This document shows, in pieces, positions 57,765-64,000 of a DNA stretch of 64,000 nucleotides (position 1 is the stretch's first letter; every line of letters begins with the position of its first letter). The stretch is from Brachybacterium sp. SGAir0954. Lineage in GTDB: Bacteria; Actinomycetota; Actinomycetes; Actinomycetales; Dermabacteraceae. Where the stretch lies: contig NZ_CP027295.1 of NCBI RefSeq assembly GCF_005490785.1, positions 992,001 through 1,056,000 of the forward strand, read 5' to 3'. The position numbers and the translations under genes are program-made. The notes beneath the pieces are model-generated. The model searched no databases. It was not told where the DNA came from and saw nothing but the letters and a program-made list of their open reading frames with translations.

Positions 57765-59180
57765 TCAACGGGAATCGTCCTCGGGGGAGGGGACGTCGGG
57801 GCGGCGGTCGCCCTTCTTCCGCTGGAGCCGCTTGATCGCGACGGTCAGGCCGACGAGCACCGCGAGCGTGACCATCGCCCAGGTGAAGCGGGGCTCGCCC
57901 GCGTCCGCGTCGGCGATGAGGATGGCGAAGACGAAGATCAGGATCACGAGCAGCGACATCAGGCGCATCGCCGCGACGTTCTGGCGGCGGTCCGCGCGGT
58001 TCGTGCTGAGCCCGTTCTCGCCGACCAGCTGCTCGGGCCGGAAGAGCGTGAGCAGCGGCATGATCACCGCGATGCTCAGGGCGAGCCCGCCGAGCATGCC
58101 CACCAGCAGGGACAGCAGCGCGCCGAGGACGAAGAACATGACCAGGGGCGAGCCCTCGGGGACGATCCCGCTGTCGCCGACGGCCGCGCGGTACTGCTCC
58201 GCGAACCCGTGGCCGACCGGCGGCACGAGGAACGCGAGGAACGCCGGGAGCAGTCCCACGATCGCGCCGAGCACCGGCACCGCCATCGTGCGGTAGAGCG
58301 CCGCCATGAGGATGCCGAGCTCCGCGTCGCGCCGCCACAGCGAGGAGAGCACCGCCCACAGCATCGCGGGGGCGGGGCACAGCACGATCACGAAGGTCAT
58401 CGCCTCGGCCGTCGGCTGCGGAAGCTCCGCGAGGGCGAACACGAGGGTCCCGGCGAGGGCGGCGAGCGAGCCGAGCACGAGCAGCACCCTCGATGCCGGG
58501 GAGAGCAGCCGTCGCAGCAGCGGGTCCTTCGCGGACGTCACCGGGGGTCTCGGGGTGCGAGGGGAGTCGGCGTCGTCGGCGGTGTCCCCGAGCTTCCCGG
58601 CGACCTCGCCGATCCGCCCGGGCAGCGCCCGCACCGTGCGGGTGCGCCGCATCATCAGCGGCAGCGCCGCGATCGCGACCAGGGCGGCGAGAGCGGCGAG
58701 GTGCACCGAGAGCACGAACGGGAGGTCCTCCGGCAGTGGGATGCCGTGCCGCAGCCGGGGCACGGCGCTCGTGCGGATCCCCTCGGCATCGGCGAGGACC
58801 TGCGCGAGGCCGAGCGTCGCGAGCGCGGCGAGGAACGCGGCGAGCGGGGGCACCGCCTCGACCAGTCGCGGCGGGGTGCGCGCCCGCAGCTGGCCCGCGG
58901 TCACGATGCCTGCATAGACCAGCAGGAGCACGTGGACCACGCAGATCAGCGCGAAGGCGAGCGCGGTCTCGTCCCCCAGCGTCACCGCGATCGCGAAGGT
59001 GAGCAGCGGGACCACGAGCAGCACGAGCGCGGCGACCACGGTGCGCTGCACCATGACCGGGCCGGTCGCGGCCTCCGACGGCGCACCGGTGCCGGTGACC
59101 GTGCCGACGTCGGAGCCGGAGCGGGAACCGAGGGCAGAGGGCGCACCGGTCCCGCGGTCCGGGGGCTGGTTCGTGCTCAC
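57765..59180 (-). CDS. Multi-pass membrane protein of unknown function
   Basis: 471 residues, GTG start. A 45-residue hydrophilic N-terminus is followed by ten or so membrane segments, for example VVAALVLLVVPLLTFAIAVT, LAFALICVVHVLLLVYAGIV, LVMFFVLGALLSLLVGMLGG and LVILIFVFAILIADADAG, and a basic cytoplasmic tail. No transporter signature is recognised. It stands divergent from dnaX, with 158 bp between starts. Confidence 0.65.
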   Translation of the reverse strand: MSTNQPPDRGTGAPSALGSRSGSDVGTVTGTGAPSEAATGPVMVQRTVVAALVLLVVPLLTFAIAVTLGDETALAFALICVVHVLLLVYAGIVTAGQLRARTPPRLVEAVPPLAAFLAALATLGLAQVLADAEGIRTSAVPRLRHGIPLPEDLPFVLSVHLAALAALVAIAALPLMMRRTRTVRALPGRIGEVAGKLGDTADDADSPRTPRPPVTSAKDPLLRRLLSPASRVLLVLGSLAALAGTLVFALAELPQPTAEAMTFVIVLCPAPAMLWAVLSSLWRRDAELGILMAALYRTMAVPVLGAIVGLLPAFLAFLVPPVGHGFAEQYRAAVGDSGIVPEGSPLVMFFVLGALLSLLVGMLGGLALSIAVIMPLLTLFRPEQLVGENGLSTNRADRRQNVAAMRLMSLLVILIFVFAILIADADAGEPRFTWAMVTLAVLVGLTVAIKRLQRKKGDRRPDVPSPEDDSR

Positions 59181-59338
59181 CCCCGCGATCCTTGCAGCTG
59201 CCCGTCCCGCCGTGAACCGTTAGCGGGAGGTTGTGGACCGCGGCGCCCGGGGGAGGGGATGTCGCCGATCCCTCCCCGCGGCCTGCTCGTCCACCGCTCG
59301 GGGCGGTGGACGTCAGCCGCCTCCACTAGCCTGTGGGG

Positions 59339-62300
59339 GTGGCCACCGCTCTGTACCGTCGATACCGCCCGGAGTCCTTCGCCGAGGTGATCGGCCAGGA
59401 CCACGTCACCACGCCCCTGCGGCGCGCGCTGCGCAACGGCCGCATCGGGCATGCCTACCTCTTCTCCGGGCCGCGCGGCTGTGGCAAGACGACCTCCGCG
59501 CGCATCCTCGCGCGCTGCCTGAACTGCGCGGAAGGACCCACGGACACTCCCTGCGGGACCTGCGACTCGTGCCGCGACCTCGCCCGCGGAGGGGCCGGCA
59601 GCCTCGACGTCGTCGAGATCGACGCCGCGAGCCACGGCGGTGTGGACGACGCCCGTGAGCTGCGCGAGCGCGCCTCCTTCGCCCCGGTGCGCGACCGCTT
59701 CAAGGTGTTCATCATCGACGAGGCGCACATGGTCACCTCCGCAGGCTTCAACGCGCTGCTCAAGCTCGTCGAGGAGCCGCCCGAGCACGTGAAGTTCGTC
59801 TTCGCGACCACGGAGCCGGACAAGGTCATCGGCACCATCCGCTCCCGCACGCACCACTACCCGTTCCGCCTGATCCCGCCGCAGGTCCTCACCCCGTACC
59901 TCGAGCAGGTGTGCGCCGCGGAGGACGTGCACGTGGGCGACGGCGTGCTGCCGCTCGTGGTCCGGGCGGGCGGCGGCTCCGCGCGCGACACGATGAGCGT
60001 GCTCGACCAGCTCATGGCCGGCGCCGGGGACGACGGCCTCGACCACGCGACCGCGATCGCGCTGCTGGGCTTCACGGACACCGCGCTCCTGGACCAGGCG
60101 ATCACCGCGATCTCCGCGCGGGACGCCGCGAGCCTGTACGACGCGGTCGAGCAGGTGCTCGCCACCGGCCACGAGCCGCGCCGCTTCGTCGAGGACCTCC
60201 TGGAGCGGGTGCGCGACCTCATCGTGCTCGCCGCGGTGCCCGAGCGCGCCGAGGACCTCCTGCCCCAGGTCCCCGCGGACGAGCTCGCGTCGATGCGGGA
60301 GCAGGCCGCCTCGATCGCCCCGGCGGATCTCTCCCGCTGCGGCGACCTCATCCACGAGACGCTCTCCACGATGAGCGGCGCCACCTCCCCGCGGCTGCAC
60401 CTCGAGCTGCTCGCCGCGCGCCTGGTGCTGCGGGACGAGCGGGCCGCCGCCGCACCGGCTCCGGGCGGCCAGGGCGGCCCGGCGGGGCAGCCCGGTCAGG
60501 GCGCACCCCGGGGTGGCCAGCAGGCGAACGGGCGCGGTCAGGGCGCCCCGGCGCCGCAGAACGGTCAGGGCGCGCCGGGCGCCGACGCCGCGCCGACGGC
60601 CGGGAGCGGCCGGGAGGAGGCGCGTCGTATCGCGCAGGAGCGCGCGGAGGCCTCGCGTCGCACGCGCGGCAGCGCCGCGGCGACCAGGCCCGACGATCGG
60701 CGGGAGGCCACCGGCACCGCGGCGCCGCAGGCACCCGCGCCCCAGCAGGCACCCGCCGCGCGGGAGGAGCCTGCCGCGCCGCAGGCGCCTGCCGCGCCGC
60801 AGGCGCCCGCGCAGCAGCAGCCTGCCGCGGCGGAGCAGTCGGCGGGCCAGGCCCTCGCGGCGTCGACCGGCAGCCGCCCCGCCACGACCTGGGACCCGAC
60901 GCCGGCGGCGGACCATGACCGGGCTCCCGCCAGGGGCGGCGCCGCACCCGTCGAGGAGGATCCCGGCCAGGGCGCGGCCCAGGGGGCTGTCGCCGAGGAG
61001 TCCGCGGCACAGGCCCCGGCGGCGCAGGCACCCGTGGAGGATGCTCCGTCGCCTGCGGCCCCAGCGGGCGGCCCGTCGACGGCCGACGTGCAGGGCAACT
61101 GGTCCGCGATCATGGACGAGCTCGCCCAGATCCGCCGTCCCAGCTGGGCGCTGATCGCGCAGAACGCCCAGCTCAACGCCATGAACGGGACGAACCTGGT
61201 GATCGGGTTCCGCACCGACGGGCTCGTGGCGGCCTTCCATCGCGGCACCGCGGCGGAGAACCTCGCCGACGCCGTGCGCCGCATCATGCACGTCGAGGTC
61301 ACCGTCCAGGCTGTCGTGGGAGACGGGCCCGGCGGTTCCGGCGGGCCCGGTCCCTCCGGCGGTCCGGGTGGGCCCGGCGGTCAGCGCGGCCCCGGCGGTC
61401 AGAGCGGCCCCAGCGGGCAGGGCGGGTCCGGAGGCCAGGTGGGCGCCGGTCGCCAGGCGGGCCTCGATGGTCAGGCAGGCGCCGGCAGCAACGCCGGATA
61501 CGGCGGCCGGGGCGGTGCCGCTGCTCAGGGCGGGAACGCCGGGCAGTCGACCTCCGGCGGGCCGCAGGGCACCCGTGCGCAGAGTGATCCCGCCGGCTCC
61601 GCCCGGGGCGGGAGCCGACCGTGGGGCGACCTCGCCGCCTCCGCCGGGTCGACCTCGCGCGGGGCCGCCGCGCCGTCCGGGCGACAGCGTCCCGCCGTCG
61701 ACGACCACGACCTCCCGCCGGAGCCCGACGACGACGAATTCCCGCCGGACCCGGAGGACTCGTTCCCGCCGGATCCTCAGGACCAGCGGTCCACTGCCCC
61801 GTCGTCGGCGCCCCGGGCCGCCGCGCCGTCCGCGAGCCGCGGCGCCGCTGCGGCGTCCGCCGCGTCCACGCCCGACGCCTCGCACAGCAGCGGCAGCGGC
61901 AACGGCGGCGGGAGCTCCTCCCGTCGCTGGTCCGATGCCCTGCCCTCCGCGGGAGGAGCCGACGCACCGACCACCGGGGCGAGCGCGCCCGGTGGCAGCG
62001 CCGATGAGGCCCCGGTCGTCGAGGACGAGGGTCGGGACAGCGTGCCCGAGGGCGAGCCCCGCACCTACGGTCAGGCCGCGATCCGGCGCGCCATCGCCGA
62101 GGGCCGCGTGGTGCGCTCCCGCCCGGCCGCGCACATCGTCGCCGCCACGACCGGTGCCGGCGACTCGACCGACGTCGGCGCCTCGTCGACGCCCGCCCCG
62201 GGCGGCCCATCGGGCATCGACCCGTCCGCCCCGTCAGGTCCCGCGCCGTCCGCCCCGTCGGCGGACGACCCTTTCGCCCTGTCGGACCCGTCGGCCTCCG

Positions 62301-62872
62301 ACCCGGGTGCCCCGTCCGCCGGTTCTGCCCTCTCGTCGGGCTCCGCGCCGTCGCCCGCATCGGCCTCCGACGCGGACGGCCCTGCCGGGGCGATGGGCGA
62401 CGCGTTCTCGTCGGGCGGGCCGTCCGAGGGTGCAGGGACCCGGGTCGCGGCACCGCTCGCACCCGGCGCCTCGCAGGCCGTCCGCCCGGCCACCGCCTGG
62501 GGTGACGCCGCTCCCGCAGCCGCCCCGTCGGCCCCGCGCCCGCAGTCGACCACCGCTCCCGCCGCTCCTGCAGCAGGATTCGCGCCGTCCGCCGAGCAGG
62601 CGGTCGACGACTCCGCCCCGCGCACCGGCGCGGCCCTCGCCCGGCATGCCTCGCAGGCGGCGCGCGCCGCGGCCGCCGACCGTCGCCAGCAGGCACAGAG
62701 CCGCAGGCCCGACGAGGCCCCCGTGCCGGAGGCCGAGGTCGACCCCACCGGCGGCGCCTCCCGTGACGACGAGGACGCCGTGGTCGCGACCCGCTCGGGC
62801 CGCCAGGTCATCGAGGCCGTGCTCGGCGGCCGGGTCCTCGAGGTCATCGACGAGACCGGCGACCGGCGCTGA
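59339..62872 (+). CDS. dnaX: DNA polymerase III subunit gamma/tau
   Basis: 1177 residues, much longer than the usual 550-850. The clamp-loader part is intact: MATALYRRYRPESFAEVIGQ, Walker A GPRGCGKT (44-51), zinc cysteines C63, C72, C75 and C78, and IIDEAHMV. A globular tau segment occurs near 585-660 (NWSAIMDELAQIRRPSWALI). The rest is low complexity, including a collagen-like Gly-Pro-Gly/Gln stretch (about 660-760) and Ala/Ser/Pro runs, ending in EAVLGGRVLEVID. GTG 59339 lies 6 nt after TAGCCT (59327-59332), so translation is probably leaderless; GTG 59333 is an alternative. Confidence 0.95.
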   Translation: MATALYRRYRPESFAEVIGQDHVTTPLRRALRNGRIGHAYLFSGPRGCGKTTSARILARCLNCAEGPTDTPCGTCDSCRDLARGGAGSLDVVEIDAASHGGVDDARELRERASFAPVRDRFKVFIIDEAHMVTSAGFNALLKLVEEPPEHVKFVFATTEPDKVIGTIRSRTHHYPFRLIPPQVLTPYLEQVCAAEDVHVGDGVLPLVVRAGGGSARDTMSVLDQLMAGAGDDGLDHATAIALLGFTDTALLDQAITAISARDAASLYDAVEQVLATGHEPRRFVEDLLERVRDLIVLAAVPERAEDLLPQVPADELASMREQAASIAPADLSRCGDLIHETLSTMSGATSPRLHLELLAARLVLRDERAAAAPAPGGQGGPAGQPGQGAPRGGQQANGRGQGAPAPQNGQGAPGADAAPTAGSGREEARRIAQERAEASRRTRGSAAATRPDDRREATGTAAPQAPAPQQAPAAREEPAAPQAPAAPQAPAQQQPAAAEQSAGQALAASTGSRPATTWDPTPAADHDRAPARGGAAPVEEDPGQGAAQGAVAEESAAQAPAAQAPVEDAPSPAAPAGGPSTADVQGNWSAIMDELAQIRRPSWALIAQNAQLNAMNGTNLVIGFRTDGLVAAFHRGTAAENLADAVRRIMHVEVTVQAVVGDGPGGSGGPGPSGGPGGPGGQRGPGGQSGPSGQGGSGGQVGAGRQAGLDGQAGAGSNAGYGGRGGAAAQGGNAGQSTSGGPQGTRAQSDPAGSARGGSRPWGDLAASAGSTSRGAAAPSGRQRPAVDDHDLPPEPDDDEFPPDPEDSFPPDPQDQRSTAPSSAPRAAAPSASRGAAAASAASTPDASHSSGSGNGGGSSSRRWSDALPSAGGADAPTTGASAPGGSADEAPVVEDEGRDSVPEGEPRTYGQAAIRRAIAEGRVVRSRPAAHIVAATTGAGDSTDVGASSTPAPGGPSGIDPSAPSGPAPSAPSADDPFALSDPSASDPGAPSAGSALSSGSAPSPASASDADGPAGAMGDAFSSGGPSEGAGTRVAAPLAPGASQAVRPATAWGDAAPAAAPSAPRPQSTTAPAAPAAGFAPSAEQAVDDSAPRTGAALARHASQAARAAAADRRQQAQSRRPDEAPVPEAEVDPTGGASRDDEDAVVATRSGRQVIEAVLGGRVLEVIDETGDRR

Positions 62873-62940
62873 GCCCCGCCGCGGAGCACACCGGCTCCGC
62901 GCCGCCGAGCCCCTCCGCGGTGCCCGGCCGCCTCGCGGGG

Positions 62941-62995
62941 CTCCGTCCTCCCGCGGCGCCTGGCCACCTCGCGCCGCTCAGTCCTCCCGCGGCGC
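62941..62995. repeat. Short direct repeat at the 3' end of the GyrI-like gene
   Basis: CTCCGTCCTCCCGCGGCGC (62941-62959) and CTCAGTCCTCCCGCGGCGC (62977-62995) differ at one base. The second copy contains the gene's stop codon, the first lies just beyond. It may reflect a small duplication of the 3' end. Confidence 0.5.
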
Positions 62996-63508
62996 GAGCA
63001 GGGTGAACAGGTCCGTGCGCAGCGTGGCCGGATCGATGTCCGGCGTCGGCGCCGTCACGTAGAACTCCCAGAACGGGAACGCCATCTGCTCGCCCGCCTC
63101 GCCGAGCTGCGCGGTGAACGCGCCCCACGCCTCCGCGAGCCCGTCGTAGCCGCCCACGTGGCTCGCCGCCGCGACGCGTCCCGCCGGCAGCACCGAGGCG
63201 CGCACCTCGAAGCCGCTGGGGAGGGTGAGGGTCTGCGTGAGGTGACCGTCCACCGGGAAGCCCACCTCGAGATCCGCGGTGTCCACGGGCATCCGACGGT
63301 GCAGCGAGAAGGCCGGGCCGATCGGCGCGATCCCCACCTCCTCCAGCGCGGGCACCAGATGGGAGAAGGTGCCGTCCATGAGCGAGGGCATCTCGTACAT
63401 GGGGAAGTCGGTGCGGGAGACGACGGCCGTGTGCACGAGCGGCGCGTCGGCGACGGTGCCCGTGCAGATCGGCTCGGCGGCGTCGTAGGGCGGGGGCAGG
63501 GTCGTCAT
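62978..63508 (-). CDS. GyrI-like small-molecule-binding domain protein
   Basis: 176 residues of the GyrI-like / effector-binding domain family: APLVHTAVVSRTDFPMYEMP, GPAFSLHRRMPVDTADLEVG, LPAGRVAAASHVGGYDGLAE and PFWEFYVTAPTPDID. Stand-alone members bind or hydrolyse hydrophobic compounds. There is no DNA-binding domain. AGGAGG lies 8 nt before the ATG. It converges on dnaX. Confidence 0.75.
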   Translation of the reverse strand: MTTLPPPYDAAEPICTGTVADAPLVHTAVVSRTDFPMYEMPSLMDGTFSHLVPALEEVGIAPIGPAFSLHRRMPVDTADLEVGFPVDGHLTQTLTLPSGFEVRASVLPAGRVAAASHVGGYDGLAEAWGAFTAQLGEAGEQMAFPFWEFYVTAPTPDIDPATLRTDLFTLLAPRED

Positions 63509-63652
63509 CGTCGGATCCTCCTGGGAGCGGTGGTGGTGCCGGGGGCCCGGTTGGAGGCCCCTGCTCGGCGCCGACGCTAACCCACGGGGCCGTGACCCGC
63601 CCGGGAGTCGCGGGCCCGGGGCGCGCTCGCCGGCGGGTATAGCGTGCCCGGC

Positions 63653-64000
63653 GTGCTCACCCTCGAGATCGACGGCTCCCGCGTCCACGACATCCCCAGC
63701 TTCTACGACGAGATCAACCGCGTGTTCATGACCGGCATGGACTGGCAGCTGGGGCCGAGCCTCGACGCGCTCGAGGACATGCTGCGCGGCGGGTTCGGCG
63801 CCCTGCACGGCCACGACGAGGCGCGCGTCGTCTGGCACGACCACGCCTGCTCCGCCGCGGCGCTGGGCGTGCAGGCCACCCGTGACCAGCTGCTCGAGAA
63901 GCTCGCGCAGCCGGGGCGCTACGACACCGCGCTCATCGCGCGCCGGCTCGAGCGGCTCGACGCGGAGGGCGGCCCCACCTACATGGACACCGTGCTCGAG
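63653..64000 (+). CDS. Barstar-family ribonuclease inhibitor-like protein (C-terminus beyond window)
   Basis: 116 residues are visible from GTG 63653 and the frame is open at the edge. LEIDGSRVHDIPSFYDEINR, QLGPSLDALEDMLRGGFGAL and ARVVWHDHACSAAALG match barstar-like proteins, which block a cognate secreted RNase in the producer cell. The visible part already exceeds the 90 residues of classical barstar. TAGCGT (63640-63645) lies 7 nt before the start, so leaderless translation is likely. No barnase-like gene is seen. Confidence 0.75.
   Translation, partial: MLTLEIDGSRVHDIPSFYDEINRVFMTGMDWQLGPSLDALEDMLRGGFGALHGHDEARVVWHDHACSAAALGVQATRDQLLEKLAQPGRYDTALIARRLERLDAEGGPTYMDTVLE

Noticed and set aside
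59177-62134. Leftward frame of nearly 1000 codons opposite dnaX
   Set aside because: Low-complexity Arg/Gly translation antisense to dnaX; third-position GC bias keeps it open.
1-64000. Search for CRISPR arrays, insertion sequences, integrases and prophage genes
   Set aside because: No regularly spaced repeats, no transposase or integrase motifs and no phage structural genes were found on either strand.

Overview
The window is about 64 kb of very GC-rich bacterial chromosome (above 70% GC by eye, third codon positions nearly all G or C). Gene families and sequence style point to a Gram-positive actinobacterium of the Micrococcales, probably Brachybacterium or another Dermabacteraceae. The pointers are the CE1758/CE1759-type monooxygenase/FMN reductase pair, a MetP/MetS transporter with a 36-residue small subunit, LacI-family sugar regulators, a long low-complexity DnaX, Actinobacteria-style SRP RNA, and several genes whose start codon lies 6-7 nt after a TAnnnT -10 box (leaderless style). 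The genus is an inference. No phage, insertion sequence, CRISPR array or origin was seen.

Layout. 1-4.2 kb: a truncated AraC regulator divergent from a PhyH-type dioxygenase and an alpha/beta hydrolase, then a Tat-exported lipoprotein. 4.2-13.4 kb: sugar catabolism. A LacI-operator-like promoter drives an overlapping Gfo/Idh/MocA dehydrogenase - DUF993 aldolase-like - sugar isomerase-like operon, followed by a GH3 beta-glucosidase and a LacI regulator; a converging block holds a second LacI regulator, a second isomerase-like protein and a YciI protein. 13.4-17.2 kb: the LLM monooxygenase/FMN reductase operon with an operator over its -10 box, a metallopeptidase-like membrane protein without its zinc motif, and tRNA-Ser(GGA). 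17.3-24.5 kb: a flavin reductase, a LacI regulator, and an operon joining a tandem HAD phosphatase-like protein to a complete ECF transporter (S, fused A-A', T).

24.5-30.5 kb is an organosulfur operon: SsuA (frameshifted)-SsuC-SsuB, two LLM monooxygenases and a flavin reductase. A palindrome at the -35 position of this operon recurs at the -35 of the distant 17.3 kb flavin reductase gene, suggesting a shared regulator. 30.6-38.4 kb: MetS/MetP, an ascorbate-type PTS (IIC and fused IIA-IIB), and an M20 amidohydrolase with an AbgT transporter. 38.4-48.1 kb: an acetyltransferase, a secreted peptidoglycan-binding C39-type protease, a heterodimeric ABC exporter with an operator-like palindrome at its promoter, a decayed PhyH/AraC pair, a RibD-like reductase, a DUF779 protein and an aldo/keto reductase. 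48.1-64 kb: AGCS symporter, SRP RNA (ffs), TIGR01777 epimerase, MFS transporter, dicarboxylate symporter, small membrane proteins, an orphan antitoxin, two VOC genes (one truncated, one without a standard start), a membrane protein, dnaX, a GyrI-like protein and the start of a barstar-like gene.

The overall picture is a free-living saprophyte investing in glycoside breakdown, organic sulfur scavenging, and amino acid and vitamin uptake, with core markers (tRNA-Ser, ffs, dnaX) spread among accessory genes.
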